DNA of 27,967 nt from NCBI GenBank assembly GCA_030560485.1, contig JAKTTS010000173.1:1-27967 (forward strand), read 5' to 3'. The notes under the pieces are model-generated. The model saw only the letters and a list, made by a program, of their open reading frames with translations, ran no database searches and had not been told where the DNA came from. Below, one piece after another: positions 1-8,567 of this stretch. Numbering within the stretch: the stretch's first letter is position 1; each line of letters starts with the position of its first letter. The DNA comes from Ascoidea tarda (nom. inval.). Its lineage: Eukaryota; Ascomycota; Saccharomycetes; Ascoideales; Ascoideaceae. The position numbers were made by a program, and so were the translations under genes.

Positions 1-56
<56 letters not shown>
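1..56. repeat. TTA/AAT trinucleotide microsatellite
   Basis: The left edge is an uninterrupted TTA repeat (AAT on the minus strand), followed by imperfect units to about position 80. In the VanZ-like frame it encodes polyasparagine in the cytosolic-looking tail. It is probably length-polymorphic. Confidence 0.9.
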
Positions 57-67
<11 letters not shown>

Positions 68-684
68 TGTTATCATTATTATTTGGTTTTGGACCGTATA
101 TTAATTCATCAACGTCAATAGTTTGAGTTATTATGCTGGCATTATCATTGAAATATTCACCATTTTGAATTAGTTGTTGTCTGAAGTCATGTTCTCTACC
201 ATATTGATGTAATTGATCAATTCTGTCTAGCCTTTTTTTTTGAATCAATTTTTTATGTAAAACAGTTGAAATTAATAGTGACAAAGTTGAGCCTAGAAAA
301 TTGAAGAGAATATCATTAATATCGAATTTTCTAGTTGAGGAAAGGATATTTTGGAAAAATTCCGACAAAATGCTGGCAGTAATCGAACAAGATACAAAAG
401 TCACTAATCTCAATTTTTTTGTGGAATTTGTATCAATTGTCCAATAAAATAGGGAAGTCAAAATGAAAAAGACTAAAAAATGTAGTAATTTGTCATTTGG
501 TAGAGAGATCTCAGCTAGACCAAGATACAAGGCAATGAAATTGGCAATTATAAAAGCTAAAGAAAAACAAGAAATCAAAATTAAAAAGTCGTTAGTTAAA
601 GAACAAGAATCCAAAGAAAACAGCATCCAAGATAAGAGAATGGCAGGAAAACATACCCAGAAGAACAGACTTTCTTACTCTCAT
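1..684 (-). CDS. VanZ-like integral membrane protein, two exons, 3' end off the left edge
   Basis: Model: complement(join(<1..556, 657..684)). Exon 1 gives MRVRKSVLL; splicing at a GTATGT donor (656 downward) and a CTTTAG acceptor (ending at 557) makes Ala and continues FIIANFIALYLGLAEIS. The next stretch is LPNDKLLHFLVFF, then SEFFQ, STRKFDINDILFN and FLGS. Together these give the VanZ-family pattern DKxxHF...ExxQ...RxxDxxDxxxNxxG, with about four hydrophobic segments. Without splicing the frame could only begin at an ATG at 626, whose N-terminus looks unlike the family. The visible C-terminal tail is hydrophilic and ends in an Asn tract encoded by an AAT repeat at the window edge. VanZ-family proteins are small membrane proteins named after a teicoplanin-resistance protein; the role of the fungal members is poorly known and I infer no specific function. 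The stop codon lies outside the window. Confidence 0.85.
557..656 (-). other. Intron of the VanZ-like gene
   Basis: This 100-nt intron has donor GTATGT (plus-strand acatac at 651-656), an AACTAAC branch point (plus gttagtt at 591-597), a T-rich tract and a CTTTAG acceptor. Removing it joins a 28-nt first exon to the VanZ domain and restores the short N-terminus typical of the family. Confidence 0.85.
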
Positions 685-1504
685 TTCAACAAACAAATGT
701 CACTATCAGGACAACAATTAAGCAGCAACTAGACACTCTCGCACCCAGTCATTAAAAACGATATCAGCAACCTGATTATATCTGGATTATAACCTGATGG
801 ATGTTCGATGCAAAGCCATTTTGATGACAGTATGCGCTTTCTCGCGTGTGTAGGCATGATTAGTAGGGTAACTATACCAGTGTGATGGGTTTGGTTTTTT
901 ATGCTAGATCTCTTTTTGAAAGAATCAAAGAAATGGATGGTCGAAGAGAACGTCAGCAAAGGAAACGACTGCAATAGTCCATGAAAAGAGTAAGATTGCA
1001 TTGAAACTAGGGTTTCAAATATTATGTTTCTTTTTGGATACAAGACTGAAAAGCACCTCTGGACGAATATTGAGAGTTGAGATAGTGGAAGCAAGATAGA
1101 GTTTTGAGGAAATGATTACCACAATGGGAAGAAATAATATAAAATCGATTTGGTTCTTCTTTTGACAAGTAAAACCAATTAGAAGATAATATAACTACAA
1201 GTAGAACTAATTTTGGGGTACTGTTATGATTTCCTACAGCAAATCTAAATATATCCTAATTACTAATGTTATTTTATAGTTTTTTAACTGTTTTGAGTCG
1301 AATTATCGAAAATTTCGTGAAAACTAAGCGATGGGATTTATATAATTAAAATGAAGACAAAAAGTATTTAAGTGGACGGAATTTGCTTGATATTTTTGAT
1401 TCTAATTATTTAACTAACTGTCAATTCATCTCATCTCTACTATAATTAATTAGTTACATTACACACCAATTACTTTAATCAGTTAAATTAAATACTTTTC
1501 CAAA
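685..1504. other. Divergent intergenic region, VanZ-like gene / cupin gene
   Basis: No conserved coding frame or tRNA was seen in these 820 bases. The right part is AT-rich and looks like the cupin promoter: a TATATAA box at 1339-1345, about 160 bases before the ATG, and an AT-rich leader. A TAGGGTT at 1008-1014 (reverse AACCCTA) fits the Tbf1-type ARCCCTA motif but stands alone. A CGAAAATTTCG palindrome lies near 1307-1317. Confidence 0.5.
1339..1345 (+). promoter_or_regulatory. TATA box of the cupin gene
   Basis: TATATAA lies about 160 bases upstream of the cupin ATG, within the usual yeast distance once a 5' leader is allowed for. The strongly biased codon use of the downstream gene fits a TATA-containing, highly expressed promoter. 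Confidence 0.5.
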
Positions 1505-1867
1505 ATGCCAATGTTATACAGACCAAGAAAAGAAGGTTACGAAGTAACTCCAACCAAAATTGGTCCAACTTCATTTTTAGGACCAGATGTTTTTGTTTCT
1601 GATGCTCCAGAAGACAAACAAATTTCTTGTGGTTTTTACAAACAAGTTGAAGGTGAAAAATTAGTTTACACCTACAGTTACGATGAAATGAAAGTGATTT
1701 TAGATGTTGTTGGTACTTATTATATTTCAGATGAAACTGGATACAAAGTTGAAGCTAAAGCTGGTGATGTTTTCTACTTCAAGAAAGGTACAACTATCAC
1801 TTTTGAAAACATTGGTGGTTATGGTTACGCTTGGTACACTGGTTTACGTACCAGAGATGCTCTCTAA
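1505..1867 (+). CDS. Small single-domain cupin, EutQ-like
   Basis: This 120-residue protein is a single cupin beta-barrel. An ISCGFYKQVEG strand is followed by a sugar-binding-like core with TYYISDETGY, then the typical second motif KAGDVFYFKKGTTITFEN and a final Tyr-rich strand. It resembles ethanolamine-utilisation EutQ-like cupins found as stand-alone proteins in fungi and bacteria. The usual His-rich metal motif (HxH...E) is not visible, so enzymatic activity is uncertain. Codon choice is strongly biased (GGT, GTT, GCT, AAC, TTC, TAC, AAG), much more than in neighbouring genes, which suggests high expression. The start is the first ATG of the frame in a good A-rich context (CCAAAATG). Family assignment is fairly sure; substrate and pathway are unknown. 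Confidence 0.75.
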   Translation: MPMLYRPRKEGYEVTPTKIGPTSFLGPDVFVSDAPEDKQISCGFYKQVEGEKLVYTYSYDEMKVILDVVGTYYISDETGYKVEAKAGDVFYFKKGTTITFENIGGYGYAWYTGLRTRDAL

Positions 1868-2335
1868 GTTATCTGATTTTCAATTTTCAGATACCAATCA
1901 TTAATCATATTCATTTGTTCCCCTTTTTTTATACTTTAGATAAAAAAATCACAATAAATTCATATTCTTGTTTTTAGTTTCTGGACCAAAAGAATCAATA
2001 AAAAAAAGTAGTTGGAGACCAGAATTGAGGGACTTGCGTTTTGAAAAATGACGGAATCGGTTTTTGAGTCATTACAAAGATTGATTTTGGATATCTTTTT
2101 CGAGATTTCCATTACAACTTAGAAGACGTTCGAGAGACATAAAAGACATTGATACATGAAAAGTCTCAGATTGTTAATAGCAAAAATTTACTGAGATCGT
2201 TCTAGTTTAGATTCATTTTTGGACAATTTTTTGTTTTTATCATCCTTTTGTTATTTTATATTCATTAATTGAATAAAATAGTTAAGCACAAAGTACAATT
2301 AGTAATAATATAACGAAATATAAAAAAAGAAAAAA
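1868..2335. other. Intergenic region, cupin terminator and ARO7 promoter
   Basis: Directly after the cupin stop are T-rich and ATA-rich stretches suited to yeast 3' end formation. The right end, before the ARO7 ATG, is A-rich (AATATAACGAAATATAAA and similar). I see no small ORF, RNA gene or clear activator site. Confidence 0.4.
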
Positions 2336-3160
2336 ATGGACTTCTTAAAGCCTTCAACAGTCTTGGACTTGGCTAATATTCGAGATGCGTTGGTCAGAAT
2401 GGAAGATACAATTGTTTTCAATTTCATTGAGAGATCTCAATTTTACTCGTCACCATCGGTTTATGAACCCAATAAATTCAAGATTCCCAATTTTAAAGGA
2501 AGTTTCTTAGATTATACGTTATTAAAAACAGAGATCAATCACTCAGAATTACGAAGATACGAGGCGCCAGATGAATTGTCATTTTTCAAAAAGGAATTGC
2601 CCAAACCTCTATTGCCACCAATTAATTATCCAAAGGTTTTAACATCGTATTCAAAGGAAATCGGTGTCAACGATGAAATCAAAGAGTATTATGTCAACAA
2701 GATAGTGCCAGTTATCAGTGCCAGAAAGGGAGAGCAATTGGAAAATTTGGGCAGCTGCACATTATGCGATATTGACTGCTTGCAATCTATTTCGAGAAGA
2801 ATCCATTTTGGTAGGTTTGTCGCCGAAGCGAAGTTCCAGCAAGAGACTGAGCGATTCAAGAAGTTGATTTTGGATAAGGACATTGCTGGGTTGAACGAAG
2901 CCATCACCAACCGGGCTGTAGAAGACAAAATCTTGGTGAGATTGATTGAGAAGGGAAAGGCTTATGGAACAGATCCCACGTTGAAATACTCGCAGAACAT
3001 CCAAAGCAAAGTTCGTCCTGAGCTGCTAGCCCAGATCTACAAGGACTGGATTATTCCTCTCACCAAACAAGTTGAGATCGACTATCTCCTTCGAAGACTC
3101 GAGGAACCAGACACCTTTGAGACAGAATCTGCTGATGAAAGAGACGACTCTGTTGCATAG
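2336..3160 (+). CDS. ARO7: Chorismate mutase (AroQ class, fungal allosteric type)
   Basis: This enzyme converts chorismate to prephenate, the first committed step to phenylalanine and tyrosine. The 274-residue protein aligns along its length with S. cerevisiae Aro7 (256 residues), starting from MDFLKPSTVL...NIRDALVRMED. By alignment, catalytic residues are Arg16, Arg155 (in SRRIHFGRF), Lys166 (in AEAKF), Asn192, Glu196, Thr243 and Glu247. The effector-site residues Arg73-Arg74 and Gly139-Ser140 match Sc R75/R76 and G141/S142. At the position of Sc Thr226, the switch between tryptophan activation and tyrosine inhibition, I see Arg227 instead. An extra C-terminal tail of roughly 17 acidic residues follows LLRRLEEP. 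The 3' half uses more GC-ending codons than the 5' half. The next gene follows in the same orientation after 356 bases. Confidence 0.97.
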   Translation: MDFLKPSTVLDLANIRDALVRMEDTIVFNFIERSQFYSSPSVYEPNKFKIPNFKGSFLDYTLLKTEINHSELRRYEAPDELSFFKKELPKPLLPPINYPKVLTSYSKEIGVNDEIKEYYVNKIVPVISARKGEQLENLGSCTLCDIDCLQSISRRIHFGRFVAEAKFQQETERFKKLILDKDIAGLNEAITNRAVEDKILVRLIEKGKAYGTDPTLKYSQNIQSKVRPELLAQIYKDWIIPLTKQVEIDYLLRRLEEPDTFETESADERDDSVA

Positions 3161-3516
3161 AAAAAGCACGACCCGTAGGTCTGGCTCTGTTATCACAAGA
3201 TGGTGCATACGTACACATGCACACACATACACACACGGCTGCCCACCTCAGCTCTGTCGCCGCCTCCAGCAATAAATGCTCTGAATCCAACCGCCATATC
3301 GCTGTGGGAAGCTTCTGCTTCTGCTTCTTCTGCTGCTTCTGGGGACCCTTTTATGTGCTGTCTGTTCTCGCTGTTTTTTTCCTCACTGCTTTTTTCCAGA
3401 ATAGCCTGTCAGAATTCTGCTAGCCATCACCAGCGATCTCAAACTGTTATCAATCTTCGTCTATTGTCTTTAGCCATTATCACCACTTATCTCTATTCTC
3501 TCATATCCACATCTTG
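3161..3516. other. Intergenic region ARO7-VPS15, GC-richer than its surroundings
   Basis: It holds a CA-type microsatellite (about 3210-3236, ACACACATACACACAC-like) and a CTTCTGCTTCTG-type pyrimidine repeat (about 3308-3342). A C/T-rich leader lies before the VPS15 ATG. Short frames across it lack conserved features. No RNA gene was seen. Confidence 0.4.
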
Positions 3517-6500
3517 ATGGGCACTCAATTATCTTTGCTCACACCTACAGCTCCTACTGTTGCACTATCCTCTTATATAGACGTCCTTGATGGGATACAG
3601 TATTTTGACCAGCTAGGCAGAACACGATTCCTAAAAACCATAAAGGCTGCTGATCAAAATGGTTACTTGATTGTCAAACTACTAATCAAACCTGATTTAA
3701 GTCTTGATCATGTTTCCTTAAATTCAATTGATTCAAATAACATAACTAAAGCTGACTCGATTACTAACAATATCCTAATTTCAAATACCACTACTCTTAA
3801 TCCAAATAACCTTGATAATGAAAGCAATAACAACAGTAACGATAATATCGTCATTATAAATTCTAATAATACTTCCAACATAAACCAAAATTTAACATCT
3901 AATAGTGCTAACAATAATAACAATCTAAACCCAAACTCAAATCAAACCACAAACATAAACGTAACTTCAAAAATTGATGATCCAAATAATTTACATGACT
4001 TGAATTTTCAAAAATGGATAAATATCCTACAAAATCAACGAAAAATACTATCAAAAATTCCAAGTGCAATTCCCTACACTAAAATAGTCGAAACAGAAAA
4101 GGCTTGCTATTTGTTAAGACCCTTTTTATACTCGAACCTATACGATATAATAAGCACAAGACCTTTTTTAGAAAAAATAGAAAAAATTTGGATAACATTT
4201 CAACTATTATCAACCTTATCAAAAATTCATGAAAACGATATAACTCACGGTGACATAAAATCAGAAAATATCATGATAACAACTTGGAAGTACTGCCTCT
4301 TGACCGATTTTGCTCCTTTTAAACCAATATACTTACCAGAGGATAACCCATCTCAATTTTCTTTTTTTTTCGATACTTCTCATCGAAGAACTTGCTACTT
4401 GGCTCCCGAAAGATTTCTATCTAAAAACGAAATCCAAATCCAAAATCAAGCTCAAGCTCAAAAATTAAACCTATTCAATAAATTCAAATATAAGATCAAA
4501 AATAAAACAATTACAAAAGAAATGGATATATTCAGTCTCGGCTGTGTAATTGCTGAATTATTCCTTGAGGGCAATCCAATTTTCACTTTAGCTCAACTAT
4601 TTAAATACAAGAAAAAACAATATACTCCAAACTTGAATTCAATCGATAACATCCATATAAGAAACTTAATAACTTCAATGATCAGTTTGAATCCAAAGGA
4701 CAGAAAATCTGCAAACTGCTATCTTAATGAATATAAAAATAAAATTTTTCCCTCTCATTTTTTTAATTTCCTAAATGAATACATGAAAAATATGTCCGAA
4801 GGAATAAACCTCGATGACGAATTGAAATTTAATGACAGATTTCAGGAATGTGATTATAGAATTGAAAAACTATACAACGACTTTGATAAAATTGTCTACT
4901 TTCTTGGTTTTGATTACGATTTTAATCAAAAGCTGTTTGAACTAAATAACAAAAACTTTGCCAACGAAAGAAAAATCTTACCTATTCAGCTAAATCTACC
5001 AACTCTAAAGGGCTACACTCTAAAATCTACTTCTCAAGTCAATTTACATGATGGTTCCGCTCTAATAATTTTAAGTCTATTATTAAGCTCAATAAGAAAT
5101 ACATTCTTAGCTTCGAGTAAAATTAAAGCTTGCGAACTACTTTTAGCATTAAGCGAAAGAGTTAATGATGAAGCAAAATTAGATCGTTGTTTACCTTATT
5201 TAATCTACTTATTAGATGATCCATGTCAAGATGTTCAAGTTACCGCTTTAAAATCATTTACCAAATTATTAGAAATGGTTGATTCTCTAACACCCGTCAA
5301 TGTTTTCCTATTCTCAGAATATATAATTCCCAATCTTATAACAATGCTAAGAAAGGCCAATCCTTATGTTAAAATGTTTTTTGCTTCATCTTTGCCTAGC
5401 TTGGCTCAATCGGCTTCAAGATTTCATGATATGATTCAATTGATGAAATCAAATGTAATCAACTCCTCAATTGATCCAGAAACTGAAAATGGTATACTCA
5501 CATCTGATAATGTTTTTGACGTATCTAAAATCTCTTTATCCGAAGATATTGAAGAATTTGTAGTTGCCCTTTTAACTGACACTGATCCTTATGTTAAAAT
5601 TGCTTTTTTACAAAACATTATTCCCTTGTGTGGCTTTTTTGGCAAAGAAAAGACAAATGATGTTATACTAAGTCATTTGATAACTTATCTTAATGACAAG
5701 AATCCTCAATTAAGAATGGCCTTTGTAGATTGTATTGAAGGCATAATAATATATGTTGGCCCATTGAATTTTGAACAATATGTATTACCACTATTAGTTC
5801 AAACTTTAACTGATCCTGAGGAATTTATTGTGATAAAAGTATTGCAAAATTTCAATAAACTAGTAAAACTTAGATTAATAAGAAAACCTTTTATTTGGGA
5901 TATTGCCAAAACAGTATCAAAACTAATATTGCATCCAAATGAATGGATAAGACAAGCAACTCTACATTTAATAATATCAATAGCAGATAGTTTGATTTTT
6001 GCTGAAAAATATTGCATTTTACTTCCGTTAGTCAAACCCTTTTTCAAGTACCACTTTACTGAGTTTGATTGGAATACTTTGTACCCAGCAATGAAATCTC
6101 CAGTGACAATAGCTGTTTATAAATTGTCATTAACATGGTCTCTAAAAGCAGAAAAATCATTATTTTGGGCGACAGATAAGGGCAGTTTAGACAAAAACTC
6201 ATTAAGCAACAATGGTTTGACATTTATGGCTAAATCATTAGAAGGAATGGTCTCAAGATTAACAATGGCGAGTGGTAATAATGGAACAAATAGCAATCAA
6301 AATAAAAAAGCGCAAAATGAAGGTCTCATATCCGATAACGCTTCGGTTCCACTTTCTTCTGATGATCATAAATGGATTGAAAAATTAATACTGTCTGGAT
6401 TTGAAACGAAAGATTTATGGAAACTAGCGACATTAAGAGATTATTTATATCGTGTGGCAAGATCGTCAACAAGAATGATATCAGAAAATGATTCAACTTT

Positions 6501-8433
6501 TGAAATCCAAGATGAGCTATTGAGTCTTGGTATATATCCTAGAAATGTATTTCTTGATGGTATTGATAAATCAGAAGCGTTTGAGATGGATTTTGAAACT
6601 GAAGAAAGTGACGAGATGGAAATTAATAATTCTTTCAGTAATTTTAACAGCACAAATACAATTCCAACAGTTACCACATCAATAACAGAATCCACTGCAA
6701 ATACGCTAAGTAAAATACCCTCTTTGGGGCTTTCAAAGCCAATTCTTGGATCTTTATTATTTGGGGTTAAAAAGGCATCACCATCCATTTCTGAAAATCA
6801 AGAAAACGTTTATGCAGATTTGGAGCAATTGACTTTGGAAACAGATTTTGGAGAATCTAGTTCTGATTCTAAGATTGTGACATTAAAACTTCCACAAGCT
6901 TCAACTGTTGCGGGAAAGATAACTCATACGTATACTGGAGATGATCCTAATATTTTGAAATTTCTTAATAATATAAAAATTGAAACTACATTGGATGATT
7001 TCCCAGAATTTGGAGCTGCCTTGTCAAACATACCAACTAATGATTATCATATCTTGAAGAATGTTTCAAATTGGAAACCAAAGGGTTTATTGGTGGCACA
7101 TCTTTTGGAACACCAGGGTAGTATTAATTGTGTTGTAGCTTCACCAGATCACAGCTATTTTGTTACTGGCGGTGAAGATGGATATATCAAATTATGGAAT
7201 ACCTATAGGTTGGAAAGGGATGTGAAAAATTCTTCTAGTTTATCAGCGAATTTGAAATCTCCAGTTTTAAAAATTGTGTTCATTGAGGATAGAGATTGTT
7301 TTGCTGTGTCAACTGAAGATGGTTACATCAAAATATTCAGGGTAGGTATAAACAATTCTCGAAAGAGTGGAAATAAAATGAACGGCAAGGCTATGAAAAA
7401 ACCGATTTTGAACGAGAATGAAAAGAGTGATAAAGAATTTACAAAACTTATACTTATTAGAAAATATAAACTAGCAACAAATGAATGTGCATTGTGGCTT
7501 GATTTTTTAATCAATGAAAGCAAGCCGTTGCTAGTTGTGAACTCACCGTTATCTAAGATAATTGGTATTGATATAAGAACCATGAGCGAGGCTTTTGTGT
7601 GGGATATTCCACTATATCAAGGATATCCAACATGTTTTTGCATTGATAAAAAGAAGGGATGGTTGCTTGTTGGAACTAGCGATGGCTACTTGAATTTTTT
7701 TGATTTGAGATTTGAACTAAGGATCAAAGTATGGAGGTTTGCAAGTGGGTTCCCAATCCGAAAAATAAGCGTTTTGCCAAACGACTTCTCGATAAGACGC
7801 CATAAAAACCGATTTGTTTCGATCATTGGGGGCACAGGCGAGTCTGAAATCACGATATGGGATATATCCAAAGGCCAGTGCTGCAATGTGTATTGCTGCT
7901 CTACAAGCTCTCAGCCAGGCAACTACTTTCTTGAGGAAATCGAAGACTCTGAGTTTGATGGAGGAAGAATCGAAAAAGAGCTGGGCCGAAAGCTCGTCAG
8001 AAAGTTGGAAGCAGACAACAGCATGACAGCCTTCACGTCGATAGAATTCCACACAGCAGACTACATGAAGCACTTGTACTTCATCAGTGCCACGAAGGAG
8101 TACAAGATTGTGTTTTGGAATGTGAGTTCGCCAGAACACTCCAAGGTGATCACAGGCCTCTCGTTGAGCGAGGACATCCCCAGATTCACCTCGTCGCAGA
8201 TAAACCCCGGATTGACTGTTGTGAGCGAGATCAAGAACTCTGGCGCCTCCAGCAGCGCCCCTGGCAGCAAGAGAAGGAAGAGCAAGCTCTCGAGGCCCTC
8301 GTTGATTTCTGTGGAGCAGCTCGAGCTCGTGAAGAACCACTTCAGTCGCATCAACGACTTGACTGTGATTGTGTCGCCCTTCATCATGATTGTTTCGGTG
8401 GACCACAGCGGTGTGATCAATGTCTTCAAGTAG
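3517..8433 (+). CDS. VPS15: Vps15 pseudokinase-like scaffold of the class III PI3-kinase complexes
   Basis: Vps15 (p150/PIK3R4) anchors and regulates Vps34 in autophagy and endosomal sorting on membranes. The ATG at 3517 gives MGTQLSLL, a classical N-myristoylation start (Gly2). The domains follow in the family order. First comes a kinase domain (about residues 20-420) with HGDIKSEN at 244-251 and DFA (not DFG) at 264-266, both typical of Vps15. Then come central HEAT repeats (about 510-900) and a C-terminal WD40 propeller (about 1180-1638; GGEDGYIKLWN and ending SVDHSGVINVFK). It has 1638 residues against about 1454 in S. cerevisiae. Much of the surplus is an Asn/Ser/Thr-rich insert (about residues 68-150) in the kinase N-lobe and a Ser/Thr-rich linker. 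Codon use shifts from AT-ending to GC-ending over the last 650 bases or so. Confidence 0.97.
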   Translation: MGTQLSLLTPTAPTVALSSYIDVLDGIQYFDQLGRTRFLKTIKAADQNGYLIVKLLIKPDLSLDHVSLNSIDSNNITKADSITNNILISNTTTLNPNNLDNESNNNSNDNIVIINSNNTSNINQNLTSNSANNNNNLNPNSNQTTNINVTSKIDDPNNLHDLNFQKWINILQNQRKILSKIPSAIPYTKIVETEKACYLLRPFLYSNLYDIISTRPFLEKIEKIWITFQLLSTLSKIHENDITHGDIKSENIMITTWKYCLLTDFAPFKPIYLPEDNPSQFSFFFDTSHRRTCYLAPERFLSKNEIQIQNQAQAQKLNLFNKFKYKIKNKTITKEMDIFSLGCVIAELFLEGNPIFTLAQLFKYKKKQYTPNLNSIDNIHIRNLITSMISLNPKDRKSANCYLNEYKNKIFPSHFFNFLNEYMKNMSEGINLDDELKFNDRFQECDYRIEKLYNDFDKIVYFLGFDYDFNQKLFELNNKNFANERKILPIQLNLPTLKGYTLKSTSQVNLHDGSALIILSLLLSSIRNTFLASSKIKACELLLALSERVNDEAKLDRCLPYLIYLLDDPCQDVQVTALKSFTKLLEMVDSLTPVNVFLFSEYIIPNLITMLRKANPYVKMFFASSLPSLAQSASRFHDMIQLMKSNVINSSIDPETENGILTSDNVFDVSKISLSEDIEEFVVALLTDTDPYVKIAFLQNIIPLCGFFGKEKTNDVILSHLITYLNDKNPQLRMAFVDCIEGIIIYVGPLNFEQYVLPLLVQTLTDPEEFIVIKVLQNFNKLVKLRLIRKPFIWDIAKTVSKLILHPNEWIRQATLHLIISIADSLIFAEKYCILLPLVKPFFKYHFTEFDWNTLYPAMKSPVTIAVYKLSLTWSLKAEKSLFWATDKGSLDKNSLSNNGLTFMAKSLEGMVSRLTMASGNNGTNSNQNKKAQNEGLISDNASVPLSSDDHKWIEKLILSGFETKDLWKLATLRDYLYRVARSSTRMISENDSTFEIQDELLSLGIYPRNVFLDGIDKSEAFEMDFETEESDEMEINNSFSNFNSTNTIPTVTTSITESTANTLSKIPSLGLSKPILGSLLFGVKKASPSISENQENVYADLEQLTLETDFGESSSDSKIVTLKLPQASTVAGKITHTYTGDDPNILKFLNNIKIETTLDDFPEFGAALSNIPTNDYHILKNVSNWKPKGLLVAHLLEHQGSINCVVASPDHSYFVTGGEDGYIKLWNTYRLERDVKNSSSLSANLKSPVLKIVFIEDRDCFAVSTEDGYIKIFRVGINNSRKSGNKMNGKAMKKPILNENEKSDKEFTKLILIRKYKLATNECALWLDFLINESKPLLVVNSPLSKIIGIDIRTMSEAFVWDIPLYQGYPTCFCIDKKKGWLLVGTSDGYLNFFDLRFELRIKVWRFASGFPIRKISVLPNDFSIRRHKNRFVSIIGGTGESEITIWDISKGQCCNVYCCSTSSQPGNYFLEEIEDSEFDGGRIEKELGRKLVRKLEADNSMTAFTSIEFHTADYMKHLYFISATKEYKIVFWNVSSPEHSKVITGLSLSEDIPRFTSSQINPGLTVVSEIKNSGASSSAPGSKRRKSKLSRPSLISVEQLELVKNHFSRINDLTVIVSPFIMIVSVDHSGVINVFK

Positions 8434-8437
8434 GGCT
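8431..8437 (-). promoter_or_regulatory. Tbf1-type site upstream of the snoRNA
   Basis: TAGGGCT (reverse AGCCCTA) matches the ARCCCTA motif known for Tbf1 at yeast snoRNA promoters. It overlaps the VPS15 stop codon and lies 30 bases before a TATA box. A second, weaker AGGGCT is at 8458-8463. The spacing of Tbf1 site, TATA box and box C/D RNA supports a dedicated snoRNA promoter. Factor binding is inferred. Confidence 0.5.
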
Positions 8438-8466
8438 CTAATGCAGTTGATCCGCCCAGGGCTGCG

Positions 8467-8474
8467 TATAAATA
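8467..8474 (+). promoter_or_regulatory. TATA box for the snoRNA / SEN2 transcript
   Basis: TATAAATA is followed at about 15 bases by a CT-rich tract (8485-8510) that looks like a yeast initiation region. It stands 34 bases after the VPS15 stop and about 140 bases before the snoRNA box C. Confidence 0.6.
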
Positions 8475-8567
8475 GGAAAAGTTTTTCTTTCTTTCTTCTT
8501 CTCTCTTTTCGCTATGTATCTATTGAACAAGCATTTGCTGGAGACCAGGCGATTCTTTGGTGTGAAA

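Noticed and set aside
463-732. Plus-strand 89-codon Lys-rich frame
   Set aside because: It lies antisense to the VanZ-like exons and intron; Lys richness is the mirror of the Phe/Leu-rich membrane protein.
800-900. Possible box C (TGATGA) near 824-829 as a second snoRNA
   Set aside because: No box D at a suitable distance, no terminal stem, and no recognisable rRNA guide.
729-1094. Minus-strand 121-codon frame
   Set aside because: It has only a TTG start at its 5' limit, no recognisable domain, and occupies the promoter side of the VanZ-like gene.
7717-8406. 229-codon minus-strand frame antisense to the VPS15 3' end
   Set aside because: It is open because the GC-richer codons of VPS15 remove antisense stops. 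Its Arg/His/Cys-rich composition is unlike yeast proteins, and the sense strand encodes a conserved WD40 domain.
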